The notes below the pieces were generated by a model. The model was not told the DNA's origin, ran no database searches, and worked only from the letters and a program-made list of their open reading frames with translations. A DNA stretch of 64,000 bases from an uncultured Myxococcaceae bacterium (GTDB lineage: Bacteria; Myxococcota_A; Polyangia; Polyangiales; Ga0077539), in contig CAMFHP010000007.1 of assembly GCA_945952225.1 (NCBI GenBank), positions 57,543 through 121,542 on the forward strand. Direction: 5' to 3'. Position numbers and translations under genes: made by a program. This document shows, piece after piece, positions 7,780-16,611 of the stretch (its first letter is position 1; every line of letters begins with the position of its first letter).

Positions 7780-9447
7780 ATGAGGCGAGGTGAGTCCTTT
7801 CGGGAGTACGTGATCAAAGAGCCCCTGGCGTCGGGAGGGATGGCCGATGTCGTCCACGCGGAGCGCAGGGGCGTGCACGGGGTCGCGCGCGAGGTCTGCC
7901 TCAAGCGCATCAAGCCCGAGCTCTGCACCGACAGGGCCTTCGTCGAGATGTTTATCGACGAGGCGCGCATCGCGTCGACCCTCCGCCACGCGAACATCGT
8001 CGCGGTCGAACACTTCGACATGGTCGACGGGACGCTCTTCATGGCGATGGAGTGGGTGCACGGCGTCGATGCTTCGAAGCTGCTGCAGCGCGTGAAATCG
8101 CACGGTCGGACGCTGCCCCTCGACGCGGTCCTGCTCATCGTCCGCGAGCTGCTCGCGGCCCTCGAATACGCGCACGCGAAGGTCGATGCCCGCGGTGATT
8201 GCCTGAAGATCGTCCACCGCGACGTCAGCCCGCACAACCTCCTCGTGAGCTTTCACGGCAACGTGAAGCTCACGGACTTCGGCATCGCGAAGGCCACGTC
8301 GAGCCTTCACCACACGCTCGGCGGGATGATCAAAGGCAAGGTGCCGTACATGTCGCCCGAGCAGGCGACGGGCGCCCCCGTAGACCGACGCGCCGACCTC
8401 TTCGCGGTGGGCGTCACCGCCTACGAGCTCCTCACCGGAGAGCTGCCCCATCGCGGGTCCGACGAGTTCGAGTGCGTGCGCAACATGCTCAGCGAGCGAC
8501 GCCAGCCCCTGCACGGACTGCGCGCCGAAGTCCCCGTCGAGGTCGAGGCCATCGTGAATCGACTGCTCGAGCTCGCGCCGGACGAGAGGTTCCAGAGCGC
8601 CAGCGAGGCGCTCGAAGCGCTCCTCTCGGTGCCTGCGATCCTCACGGGACAACGCTCGCTTCAACAACTGCTCCGCGTGCTCTACGACGACGAGGCCTTC
8701 TCGACGCTCGCTCCGCGCTTTCGCCACGCCGCGCACGCGGGCGCCTTCGATGCGACCGTCGCCGCTCCGCGCCCCATCGCGTTCGCGCACGACGCGCCGA
8801 GGAGCCTCGCAGCACCCGCCCACGACGACGACGGTCCCACGACCGTGCGCGCGCCGGTGAGAGCCAGCGCGCGTCCCACGACAGCGCCCACGACGCGCCA
8901 GCATCGCCCCGTCGACCCGACCCCCGGTCCGATCGCGGTCATGCGGATGCCCGAGGTCTCCACCGCAGCCGCGTCGCCGCGTGCGAGTCGCTCGCTCGCC
9001 GCCGTCACCGCCGTGGGCGCCACGCTCGTGCTCGGCGTCGGAGCGGGCAGTGTCGGCACCGTGGCCCTGCAGCAGCGCGCCGCGAGCGCGAGCGCAACGC
9101 CCGCCGACGCCCTCACATCCTCGCAGCCCGAGTCCCGGTCGCTCGTCGACGCCGACGCAGCAACCCCCGCGCATCTCCCCGCGCCCGTGACGTCCGCAGC
9201 GGCACCGGCGCCGGCGCCTCCGCCGCAAACCGCGACGGTGACGGTGACCGCGGTGCCTTGGGGGATGCTCACCATCGACGGGCAGCACCTCACCGAGACC
9301 CACGCCACGTGGCGTGTGACGCCGGGACGCCACCGGATCAGCGCGCGACGACTCGACGTCGCGCTCTCGCGTGAGATCGTGCTCACGCCCGGCGAGCGAC
9401 AGAGCCTGAGGATCGTGTTCCCGACGAGCCGAACGCCGGGGATGTGA
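7780..9447 (+). CDS. membrane Ser/Thr protein kinase with PEGA-like C-terminal domain
   Basis: The protein has 555 residues. Residues about 8-285 are an Hanks-type kinase: Gly-loop ASGGMADVVHAE, VCLKRIKPEL (catalytic Lys), IVHRDVSPHNLL with catalytic Asp at 148, DFG at 166-168, and a YMSPEQ activation-loop end. A Pro/Ala/Thr linker follows, then one membrane segment at about 404-430, and a periplasmic part ending in a PEGA-like fold (AVPWGMLTIDGQHL ... TPGRHRISARR, about 486-551). The kinase lies in the cytoplasm and the PEGA-like part outside the membrane. This architecture is common in myxobacteria. No phosphatase or other signalling partner adjoins it, so substrates are unknown. Confidence 0.93.
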   Translation: MRRGESFREYVIKEPLASGGMADVVHAERRGVHGVAREVCLKRIKPELCTDRAFVEMFIDEARIASTLRHANIVAVEHFDMVDGTLFMAMEWVHGVDASKLLQRVKSHGRTLPLDAVLLIVRELLAALEYAHAKVDARGDCLKIVHRDVSPHNLLVSFHGNVKLTDFGIAKATSSLHHTLGGMIKGKVPYMSPEQATGAPVDRRADLFAVGVTAYELLTGELPHRGSDEFECVRNMLSERRQPLHGLRAEVPVEVEAIVNRLLELAPDERFQSASEALEALLSVPAILTGQRSLQQLLRVLYDDEAFSTLAPRFRHAAHAGAFDATVAAPRPIAFAHDAPRSLAAPAHDDDGPTTVRAPVRASARPTTAPTTRQHRPVDPTPGPIAVMRMPEVSTAAASPRASRSLAAVTAVGATLVLGVGAGSVGTVALQQRAASASATPADALTSSQPESRSLVDADAATPAHLPAPVTSAAAPAPAPPPQTATVTVTAVPWGMLTIDGQHLTETHATWRVTPGRHRISARRLDVALSREIVLTPGERQSLRIVFPTSRTPGM

Positions 9448-9457
9448 TGCGTGATCG

Positions 9458-9473
9458 GCTCGGTCGCCCGAGC
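9458..9473. terminator. short hairpin between convergent genes
   Basis: GCTCGG-TCGC-CCGAGC lies between the stop of the kinase gene and the stop of the convergent cupredoxin gene. It could terminate both transcripts. There is no T-run, so it is a weak call. Confidence 0.3.
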
Positions 9474-9491
9474 GCCTTCGTCAGTCTGCCG

Positions 9492-10055
9492 CTACGGCAC
9501 CACCATGATGGCGCCCTTCATCGTGCCGGGATGCGCGGTGCAGTAGAAGGGATACGTGCCCGCCGTCGGGAAGCGCACCGTGTAAACCGATCCCGTGGTG
9601 TGGGCCATGATGGGCGTGGCGTCGGGCGCGGTGCCCGCCTCGCCAGGCGCGAGGCCCGCCGCGAGGGGATGCCGCGAGAACGACCACATGAACATCACCG
9701 ACTGCCCCGCGCGAACCATCATGCACGGTGAGTCGAACGCGTTGGTCGACCCCTGCGTCATGATCATGCGGTCGTTGCTGGTGCCCATCGTCTGGTCGAC
9801 GTAGTCCGCCGCGGCGCAGCCGTTCATCACGGCCGCCGTGCTGGCGTCCGTCGCAGGTGCGGCGTCGGCCACGGGCGCAGCGTCGGCCGCGGGCGCAGCG
9901 TCGGCCGCAGCGTCGACCGTCGATGCAGCGTCGGTCGCGACGTCGCTCGTCGCGGGGACGTCCGCGGCCGAGGGCGTCGAGGCCGAGTCACCACAACCCC
10001 AGAGGGCTGCGGCGATCGTGGTAATCAGGATGGCGTGCTTCAGGTCGATGCTCAC
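9492..10055 (-). CDS. cupredoxin (plastocyanin-like) lipoprotein
   Basis: The protein has 187 residues. It is a lipoprotein: hydrophobic leader, then LWGC with the lipid-bearing Cys at 21, followed by an Ala/Asp/Thr linker of imperfect 'AADAAP' repeats to about residue 75. The C-terminal domain has type 1 copper ligands: His129 (SFSRHP) and the Cys172-x2-His175-x3-Met179 loop (FYCTAHPGTM). It should bind one copper ion at the outer face and either carry electrons or sequester copper. It lies 56 bases downstream of the multicopper oxidase gene on the same strand. A partnership with that oxidase, as electron donor or copper donor, is inferred. Confidence 0.9.
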   Translation of the reverse strand: MSIDLKHAILITTIAAALWGCGDSASTPSAADVPATSDVATDAASTVDAAADAAPAADAAPVADAAPATDASTAAVMNGCAAADYVDQTMGTSNDRMIMTQGSTNAFDSPCMMVRAGQSVMFMWSFSRHPLAAGLAPGEAGTAPDATPIMAHTTGSVYTVRFPTAGTYPFYCTAHPGTMKGAIMVVP

Positions 10056-10111
10056 GTGGTCTCTCTCTGTGGGTGTGGGGTTGTAGCGTGCGGTGCTGCG
10101 AAGGGCGGTGC

Positions 10112-11530
10112 TCAGCGCTCAACCATGAGCTCGCCCATCATGCCGTGATCGACGTGCTCGAGGATGTGGCAGTGGTACATCCAAGAGCCGGGGCGATCAT
10201 CGGGGCGGAAGACGATGCGCATGCGCTCGCGACCGCGCAGGTTGGCAGTGTCCTCCCACGAAGGCGTGGGCTCGGCGACGCCGTTGCGCGACACGATCTG
10301 GAAGTAGAACCCGTGGAGGTGGAAGGGGTGGTCCATCTCGCTCTCGTTCACGAGGTCCCACACCTGCGTCTGGCCCAATCTGGCGCGGGCGACGGGCACG
10401 TCGGGCCAGGCCGCGTTGTCGATCATGAACGTGACCGTCTGCGTGGTCTTGTCGACGCGCTCGCTGAAGTGAACCTCGCGCGGCGTCACCCCCTCGGTGC
10501 TCAGCGCCGGGAGATCGCGCGTCACCGTCGGCGCGGCGAGCATCGGCAGCGCGGCGTCGGCGGTGTAGGCCACCTGCAGCACGTCCTGCGTCGAGAAGAC
10601 TCCCGCCCCATGTCCGCGGTCGTAGCGTAGATTGCTGAGCATCGCACGCGTGCCCGGCGCAGCGACCGCGTCGACCATCACGTCGAAGCGATCGCCGGGC
10701 ACCAGGAACAGCTCATCGACCACGCGAGGCGTCGGAAGGCGGCCTCCGTCGGTGCCGAGCACGGTGAAGCGATGCCCCGCGAGCGCGAGGCGATAGAAGC
10801 GCGCGCTGCCCGCGTTCACGATGTGCCAGCGCTGGCGCTGACCCGCGCGCATCGCCAGAGTCTGCCCCGCATGGCCGTTGATCACCTGCAGCCCGGAGTC
10901 ACGACCGCTGTGAATCTCGAGGAGATCACCGGGCGGTGCGATCTGCCCGTCGTCGCCGAGCAGCACGTCGTCGAGCACGAGCGTGCCCTCGACGTCGGCC
11001 GTCGGCTCGTCGGGGCTGTGCACCACGATGGCGCCGTAGAGCCCGAGCTCCATCTGGCGCGCCTCGTTCATGTGCGGGTGGTACCAGAAGGTGCCCGCGT
11101 CGGTGAGCGTGAAGCGGTACTCGAACGAGCCGCCCGGAGGCACCGGGCTCTGCGAGCGAGGCGCGCCGTCCATGTCCGCGGGCACTCGCAGTCCGTGCCA
11201 GTGAATCGTCGTCGGCTCCTCGAGGTGGTTGGTGAAGTGCACCACCAGCGTGTCGCCCACGCGCGCCTCGATGAGCGGCCCCGGAACACCGCCGTTGTAC
11301 ATCATCGCGCGCACGCGCTGACCCGGCGCGATCTGCCAGTCGCCCATGCGCGTGTCGAGGTTCACCTCCACGACGCGAGGGTCGGGGTTGAGGTCCGTCG
11401 CACGCGCGACCGAGAGCGCCGAGGACCACGGATCAGGCCCCGGACGCGCGACGGCGGGCGTCCCCGTGTCGCCTCCGCACCCGTGCAACGCAGCCACAGC
11501 GAAGATGCAGAAGTAAGTCGTCGGCTTCAT
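10112..11530 (-). CDS. multicopper oxidase, lipoprotein type
   Basis: The protein has 472 residues. It has a lipobox-like leader (AALHGC, Cys18) and three cupredoxin domains. All four copper-binding motifs are present: HWHG at 110-113, WYHPH ending at 153, HPFHLHG near the C terminus, and HCHILEHVDHGMM starting at 453, which holds the type 1 Cys. The family oxidises Cu(I), Mn(II) or phenolics with reduction of O2 to water. In copper islands it usually acts as a periplasmic cuprous oxidase. It is the first gene of the reverse unit with the cupredoxin. The 17-bp GTGACC element lies 64 bases before its start, in the gap shared with the MFS gene. Confidence 0.92.
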   Translation of the reverse strand: MKPTTYFCIFAVAALHGCGGDTGTPAVARPGPDPWSSALSVARATDLNPDPRVVEVNLDTRMGDWQIAPGQRVRAMMYNGGVPGPLIEARVGDTLVVHFTNHLEEPTTIHWHGLRVPADMDGAPRSQSPVPPGGSFEYRFTLTDAGTFWYHPHMNEARQMELGLYGAIVVHSPDEPTADVEGTLVLDDVLLGDDGQIAPPGDLLEIHSGRDSGLQVINGHAGQTLAMRAGQRQRWHIVNAGSARFYRLALAGHRFTVLGTDGGRLPTPRVVDELFLVPGDRFDVMVDAVAAPGTRAMLSNLRYDRGHGAGVFSTQDVLQVAYTADAALPMLAAPTVTRDLPALSTEGVTPREVHFSERVDKTTQTVTFMIDNAAWPDVPVARARLGQTQVWDLVNESEMDHPFHLHGFYFQIVSRNGVAEPTPSWEDTANLRGRERMRIVFRPDDRPGSWMYHCHILEHVDHGMMGELMVER

Positions 11531-11841
11531 TCGATTGCCTCCGCGTGAAGGTTGATGGGCGACGGATACACGCGCGTTTCTCGGCTGCCAAGTGTGACCC
11601 TCGCGGTCTCAGGTCCCGCGTGCGCACCCGATGTCGTCGCCGCGGCCAGCGCCTCGTCTGCACACACCCGCGCGGTCGTGCGCGAGCGGATGCGTCGACT
11701 TCGCGGCGGGACAATCGTGGTAAGGCGTCGCACCGTCGCCGCCCCGCGCGCCGCACCGGAGGAAGAGGTCGCCGTGCTGTCACGTTGCCCCCGCGTCGCC
11801 CGCTGCGCTCGTCTGCCCGCGCACGGAGCGTCGTAGTCACC
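11531..11841. promoter_or_regulatory. divergent gap between multicopper oxidase and MFS gene
   Basis: The gap is about 310 bases. Besides the 17-bp element at 11594-11610 nothing gene-like was found. No good sigma-54 -24/-12 pair was seen in either direction. Confidence 0.4.
11594..11610. promoter_or_regulatory. GTGACC-N5-GGTCTC operator candidate (site 1)
   Basis: GTGACCCTCGCGGTCTC, one mismatch from the perfect inverted repeat GTGACC-N5-GGTCAC seen at 18487, 18786 and 28331. It lies 64 bases upstream of the multicopper oxidase start and 232 bases upstream of the MFS start. Confidence 0.6.
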
Positions 11842-13056
11842 GTGCGCGACGCGCTGCACACGCTCCATCCCGCGGCCCGTCGCTGGCTCATCGCCGCGGC
11901 GCTGCTCGGCGTCGGGCAGCAGATGTTCGTCGTGCTGCGTAACCCCCTGCTCGACGCGCTCGGCTTCTCGTCACGCACCATCACGCACGTGCAGGGCGCG
12001 GGCGGCGCCGCGGGCCTGCTCGCCGGTGCGCTCGGCCTCGCGGCCCTCTCGCGCGTGCGCGCCCCCCGCCTGCTCGCCCTCGGCGTCGCGGCCAACGCGG
12101 CAGGCTTCGCGATGCAGTCGGCCTCGACGGACCCGCGCGCGATGATCGTCGGCGCGGCCCTCGCGGGCCTCGGCATCCAGGCGCTCACGATGACCGCCGC
12201 GCCCTTTCTCGCGAGCCTCGCAGGCCCTCGCAGCGCCGTGCGCCTCTTCGGGCTGCAGGCCATCGCGGCGCAGACGCTCCCCTCGGCGCTCGGTCCCCTG
12301 CTCGCGGGCGCGATCGCCTCGACCGGTCGCGGAGCGCGCCTCGATCCCCTCGACGCCTCGCGCCTCGGGCTCGTCGTGGGCGCGCTCTTCGTCGCCTCGG
12401 CGCTCGTCCCGACGTGGCGTCTCGGAGCGCTCTCCGCAGGCGCCGCGCCCGCCGACACCTCGCGCCTCGACGCGCGCCTCAGCGCCGGACGCGCGCGCGT
12501 CGCGCGGGTGCTCGCCCCCGACGCCGTCGTGTGGTTCGCAGGAGGCCTCGGCGTGCCGTTCCTGCAGCTCTTCTTCGCGCGCACCTACGCCATGAACCCG
12601 CGCGACGTCGGCCTCGTCTACGCCGCGACGGCCGTGCTCGGCACCGCGGGCAACCTCGCGAGCCCCGCGGTCTCCTCGCGCGTCTCCGCGCGCTCCGCCG
12701 TCGTCGCGGCGCAGCTCGCCCTCGCGCCGATCTTCGTCACCCTCGCCCTCGTTCACGACGCGCGCGTCGCCGTCGCAGCCTTCGCGCTCCGACACGCCGT
12801 CTCGAACGTCGGCAACCCCGTGCACACGGCCATCGTGCACACGAGCGTCGCCCCGCACGAAGGCGCGCCCCTCGCCGCCTGGCGCATGCTCGTGCAGTCC
12901 GTCGCCTGGGCCGCCGCGAACTTCGTCGCAGGAGAGATCCTCACGGCCTCGCGCGGCGGCTTCGCGCCGCTGCTGCTCGTCGTCGCTGCGACCCACCTCG
13001 CAGGCGCTGTCGCGACGTGGCGCATGCTGCCTGCGCACGCGACGCGCGAGTCGTGA
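11842..13056 (+). CDS. MFS transporter
   Basis: The protein has 404 residues from the GTG of VRDALHTLHPAARRW. About 12 hydrophobic segments are visible in the two-half layout of the major facilitator superfamily, with a central Ala/Gly/Arg loop around residues 200-225. No substrate motif was recognised. The start is uncertain because the frame stays open upstream without a good ribosome site. Its place between a multicopper oxidase and a thioredoxin-like lipoprotein, with 17-bp elements on both sides, suggests a part in copper handling. Transport of copper, a copper chelate or a drug cannot be told apart. Confidence 0.8.
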   Translation: MRDALHTLHPAARRWLIAAALLGVGQQMFVVLRNPLLDALGFSSRTITHVQGAGGAAGLLAGALGLAALSRVRAPRLLALGVAANAAGFAMQSASTDPRAMIVGAALAGLGIQALTMTAAPFLASLAGPRSAVRLFGLQAIAAQTLPSALGPLLAGAIASTGRGARLDPLDASRLGLVVGALFVASALVPTWRLGALSAGAAPADTSRLDARLSAGRARVARVLAPDAVVWFAGGLGVPFLQLFFARTYAMNPRDVGLVYAATAVLGTAGNLASPAVSSRVSARSAVVAAQLALAPIFVTLALVHDARVAVAAFALRHAVSNVGNPVHTAIVHTSVAPHEGAPLAAWRMLVQSVAWAAANFVAGEILTASRGGFAPLLLVVAATHLAGAVATWRMLPAHATRES

Positions 13057-13099
13057 AGCGCGACACGCCACATGCCCGCTCCGCAGACACGCGGGCACT

Positions 13100-13116
13100 G
13101 TGACCTCGAGGGTTCC
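13100..13116. promoter_or_regulatory. GTGACC-N5-GGTTCC operator candidate (site 2)
   Basis: GTGACCTCGAGGGTTCC, a 17-bp element with a degenerate right arm, 126 bases before the start of the thioredoxin-like lipoprotein gene. An AT-richer TCTACATAT follows at about 13140 and may be a -10 box. Confidence 0.5.
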
Positions 13117-13241
13117 AGTTTCCGCGCGCGCGGGTGGCGTCTACATATCGCACCCGCGACGTACGCGCGTCGACGCTCGCGACGAAGGCCCTCGCACTCG
13201 CGGCCCGCGGCGCGTTCGACTCAGAGAAGGAGATCGGTCCC

Positions 13242-13907
13242 GTGAATAGACCCGCTGCAGCCGTGCTCACCTTCGCCGCGCTCGCGTTGAGCGCGTGCGG
13301 CTCGTCGGGAGGCGCTCCGACTCCGAGCGCGAGCCCCGACGCCGCGACCTCGCCCGACGCGACCGCACCGACCGACACGACCGCGGCGGTCGACGCGCCC
13401 GCGACGACGAACGTCTACCCGCCGGGCCCCTACGGCTCTCGCACCTGCGCGCGCTTCGAGCCCTTCACGCTCAACCGCTGCGACGGCACCCCGTGGAGCT
13501 TCAACCAGGACGACTTCTTCACCTCGTCCGCGACCGTGGTGATCATCAGCGCCGTCTGGTGCGTGCCCTGTCAGATGGAGGCGCGCCAGATCGAGAGCCA
13601 GCTCGGCCCGTACCGCGACCGCGGCGTGCGCATCGTGCAGATCCTCGTGCAGAACGCCGACCACACCGCGATCACGTCGGGCCCCTGTCAGGCCTGGGTC
13701 GACCGCTATCAGCTCCAGATCCCCGAGCTGATGGACCCCGAGCAGCGGCTCCAACCCTACTACCCGGGCCTCGCCTTCCCCGGGAACATCATCGTCGATC
13801 GTCAGGGACGCATCCGCTACCGCGCCTACGGCACCGAGACGGGGCTCACGGCCATTCGCAGCGCCCTTGACGACGTGCTCGCCAACCCCACCACCTGCAC
13901 GCCCTGA
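13242..13907 (+). CDS. thioredoxin-like (TlpA/ResA type) lipoprotein
   Basis: The protein has 221 residues from a GTG start after AAGGAG. The leader ends LALSAC, a lipobox. An Asp/Ala/Thr/Pro linker follows to about residue 65. The rest is a thioredoxin fold with active site WCVPC preceded by VVIISA, and the cis-Pro loop AFPGNIIVD. It should act outside the cytoplasmic membrane as a thiol-disulphide oxidoreductase, reducing disulphides in cytochromes or copper proteins. In a copper island it may keep copper-site Cys residues reduced, like Sco or TlpA proteins. It lacks the extra His of Sco. A 17-bp element lies upstream. Confidence 0.88.
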   Translation: MNRPAAAVLTFAALALSACGSSGGAPTPSASPDAATSPDATAPTDTTAAVDAPATTNVYPPGPYGSRTCARFEPFTLNRCDGTPWSFNQDDFFTSSATVVIISAVWCVPCQMEARQIESQLGPYRDRGVRIVQILVQNADHTAITSGPCQAWVDRYQLQIPELMDPEQRLQPYYPGLAFPGNIIVDRQGRIRYRAYGTETGLTAIRSALDDVLANPTTCTP

Positions 13908-13931
13908 GCGACGCCTCCGCGCGTGACGCGG

Positions 13932-15170
13932 CTACATCCGCGGCGACACCTCGAGCACGCGATCATCGACCGCGTCGGTCAGGTAGATCCATCCGCGCGC
14001 GTCGACCTCGACGCCCATGAGACCGCCCGTGGGCACCTCGGACGACAGGTCGATCCAGTCGACCATGTGCCCCTCGCGGTCGAAGGCCACCACGCGCGAG
14101 GTCTCGTTGTCGGTGACGTAGAACGTGTCGCCCGACAGCGCGAGGCCCGACGGGCGTCGCAGCTCCGCGCTCGCTCCGTCGATGAAGGTCTCGAGCGTGC
14201 CCCCGGTCATGCGATTCTGCCGCGTGCCGTCGTAGTTGGGGCCGATGCGAGGGCCCATCGTCGCGCCGCTCGGGTCGAAGATCGCGACGCGGTTCGCGCC
14301 CGGCTCACAGAAGTAGAGCCGACTCGTGCTCGCGTCGAACACGCCGTGCGACGAGACGCCCTCGCGGTAGGTGATCATCCCCTCGACGAAGCGCTGCACC
14401 GTGCCGAGGTGATGGTCCGTGCCACCTCGCTCGTGCGGCACCGTGAAGTCGTACCGCACGACGGCCCGGTGCGCCCCGTCGATCACCCAGTAGACGTTGT
14501 CGCGCTCCCACGCGATGCCCACGGCGTTGGGGCTGTTGTGGAGCATGTCGATGTGCGCCGCGTGGCCGCCATCGAAATCGTCGTAGGTCGAGTCCCACAG
14601 CGTGGGCCCCATGAAGTCCGCAGGCGTGGTCGACTGCGTCTCGCGGTCGGTCTCGTGCGCGGTCGCGAGCATCCCCGACGCTCCGAAGGCCAGACACGAC
14701 GGTCGCGCCAGGAAGTGCACCGCATCCGCGCCGTGCGTCGTCACGGCGTCGCGATCGGGCGTGCCCGGCCGCCGGATGATCGTCATCGAGTTGGTCGCGT
14801 TGTTCACCACCCAGAGCTGCTCGGGCGCGTCGGGGTTGAACGCCAGGTCGCGCGGCGTCGCGAGCCCGTCGTCGGCCGTCGCGACCTCGCGCACCTGCAC
14901 CGCGTCGGGCGTGTGACGTCCGCGACCGAGCGCTGCGATCCCGCGCGGCGCGGGCGCGACGTCCGCCTGCGCGTCGGCGGCGTCCCCTTGGCCCGCGTCG
15001 ACCGTGGGCGCCGCCGCCTGCGACGCGCCATCGCTGCACCCGAGCGCGAGGGCGAGCACCGGCAGCAGCCGCGCCGCCACACGCCCTCGCCTCGCTCCGC
15101 GGCGCTGCTTCGCCGTGCTCTCCGCGCCCCGCGCGCCGCGCTCGCATCGCTCCATCTCGTGTCGGTCCAT
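13932..15170 (-). CDS. NHL/beta-propeller-type lipoprotein
   Basis: The protein has 412 residues from the ATG with GAGGTG 9 bases upstream; an in-frame GTG 12 bases further up is an alternative. After a basic N terminus, LALALGC is a lipobox. An Asp/Ala linker follows. The rest is built of repeated four-stranded units with NHL/SMP-30-type phrases, such as PRDLAFNPDAPEQLWVVNN, RPSGLALSGDTFYVTDN and GLMGVEVDARGWIYLTD, giving about six blades. Such propellers bind ligands or partners or act as quinoprotein-like enzymes. No catalytic residues were recognised. It lies 107 bases downstream of the Tat-exported multicopper oxidase gene and may share its transcript. Confidence 0.85.
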   Translation of the reverse strand: MDRHEMERCERGARGAESTAKQRRGARRGRVAARLLPVLALALGCSDGASQAAAPTVDAGQGDAADAQADVAPAPRGIAALGRGRHTPDAVQVREVATADDGLATPRDLAFNPDAPEQLWVVNNATNSMTIIRRPGTPDRDAVTTHGADAVHFLARPSCLAFGASGMLATAHETDRETQSTTPADFMGPTLWDSTYDDFDGGHAAHIDMLHNSPNAVGIAWERDNVYWVIDGAHRAVVRYDFTVPHERGGTDHHLGTVQRFVEGMITYREGVSSHGVFDASTSRLYFCEPGANRVAIFDPSGATMGPRIGPNYDGTRQNRMTGGTLETFIDGASAELRRPSGLALSGDTFYVTDNETSRVVAFDREGHMVDWIDLSSEVPTGGLMGVEVDARGWIYLTDAVDDRVLEVSPRM

Positions 15171-15277
15171 GCGTGAATTCACCTCGTTTGTTGTGTCGGC
15201 GTCGATCCCGCAGCCATCTCGTGGAACATCCGCGCTCGCGGCGCCCTCACGCGCGCCTCGCTCGCCCGCTCGCCCTG

Positions 15278-16609
15278 TCACCGAGCCTCGCTCGACCCGC
15301 GCGACGCATCGGCTCCACCGCCGAGGTCGATCCCGTCGGCGCGCATCTGCTCGGCGCTCGCGGGTCCGGCCACGGTGCCCTCGGGGTGTCGGTACCACCC
15401 CGCGGCGTCGGCCTCGTCGGGGCGTTCGCGCACCTTGAGGATCGTGAACATCCCGCCCATGTCGATGTGCGAGAAGGGACCGTCACCGCCGCGCATCGGC
15501 ACGCTGTTGGGCGGCGCAGGCATCTGCATCGCGCCCATGTCACCCATGCCTGACGTGCCCATGGACATGTACGCCGGGAGCACGCGGCTCATGCGCCGGT
15601 CGAGCGCGCGCGTGTCGGCGCCCACCATGTTCGGGAGGCCGTGCCCCATCTGGTTCATCACGTGGTGGGTCATGTGGCAGTGCATCGCCCAGTCGCCCGG
15701 CTCCTCGGGCACGAACTCGATCACGCGCGTGGCGCCCACCGGCACGATCACCGTCGTGTCGAGGTGCTGCGCGCTCTCGGGCACGTACCCTCCGTCCGTC
15801 GCGGTGACCTTGAAATGCAGCCCGTGGAGGTGGATCGGGTGGTGATCCATCGGGCTGAGGTTGCCCAGCCGGATGCGCACGCGCTCGCCGCGACCGACCA
15901 CCAGCGGCGCCGTCGCGGGGAAGGCCTTGCTGTTGAACGTGAGCACGTTGAACTCGATCATCTCGAGCGGGTTCGGGCGTCGCGCACCGGCATCGACGCG
16001 CCACTCGTGGGTCATCAGCGCGAAGTCGCGGTCGACGCGAGGGCCGTGAGGGAGGCGCGGGTGCACGACGAACATGCCCGCCATGCCCAGCGCGATCTGC
16101 ACCATCTCGTCGTGGTGCGGGTGGTACATGAACGTGCCCGGCGCCCGCAGCGTGAACTCGTAGACGTAGGTCTCGCCCGGAGGGATCGGCCGCTGTGTGA
16201 GCCCCGACACGCCGTCCATTCCGTTCGGCACGATCACCCCGTGCCAGTGCACCGTCGTGGGCTCGGGCAGGCGGTTGGTGACGTAGATCCGCAGGCGATC
16301 GCCCTCGACCGCCTCGATCGTGGGACCCGGCGTCGAGCCGTTGTACCCCCAGCACTCCGCGCGGAGCCCGGGCAGAAACTCGTGCTCGAAGGCCTCCGCC
16401 ACGAGGTGCCCGACCTTCACCCCGCGCACCGTGCGGAGCGGCAGGGTCGATCCGTTGGGCGTTACCACCGCCTTCGGTCCGCCCGGGCCCAGCGGCCCCG
16501 CGGCGCTGTGCGCGCCCGCGTAGGTCTGCGCCTCGGCCTCCGTCGAGCGAGCGACCAGCGCGGCGCTCGTCAGCGCGGCGCCGCCAGAGAGAAACGTGCG
16601 TCGGTCCAT
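15278..16609 (-). CDS. Tat-exported multicopper oxidase (CopA/PcoA-like)
   Basis: The protein has 443 residues. The N terminus MDRRTFLSGGAALTSAALVA is a twin-arginine signal, which fits folding with copper in the cytoplasm. Copper motifs are HWHG, YHPHHDE, HPIHLHG and MHCHMTHHVMNQMGHG. The last third has a Met-rich stretch (YMSMGTSGMGDMGAMQM) followed by a His/Met tail, like the copper-binding loops of CopA/PcoA. It should be a periplasmic copper oxidase or copper-storage protein. The ribosome site GGGAG lies 6 bases upstream. It follows the outer-membrane efflux gene by two bases, so the two are translationally coupled. Confidence 0.93.
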   Translation of the reverse strand: MDRRTFLSGGAALTSAALVARSTEAEAQTYAGAHSAAGPLGPGGPKAVVTPNGSTLPLRTVRGVKVGHLVAEAFEHEFLPGLRAECWGYNGSTPGPTIEAVEGDRLRIYVTNRLPEPTTVHWHGVIVPNGMDGVSGLTQRPIPPGETYVYEFTLRAPGTFMYHPHHDEMVQIALGMAGMFVVHPRLPHGPRVDRDFALMTHEWRVDAGARRPNPLEMIEFNVLTFNSKAFPATAPLVVGRGERVRIRLGNLSPMDHHPIHLHGLHFKVTATDGGYVPESAQHLDTTVIVPVGATRVIEFVPEEPGDWAMHCHMTHHVMNQMGHGLPNMVGADTRALDRRMSRVLPAYMSMGTSGMGDMGAMQMPAPPNSVPMRGGDGPFSHIDMGGMFTILKVRERPDEADAAGWYRHPEGTVAGPASAEQMRADGIDLGGGADASRGSSEAR

Positions 16610-16611
16610 GC

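Noticed and set aside
9838..9980. Repeated GCGTCGGCC-like units that look like a short tandem repeat
   Set aside because: They encode the Ala/Asp linker of the cupredoxin lipoprotein and are low-complexity coding DNA, not a CRISPR or regulatory array.
11574..11600. A sigma-54 box (TGGCAG ... ACGC) before the multicopper oxidase gene
   Set aside because: The GG and GC elements are 12 bases apart, not 10, and the -12 box does not match.
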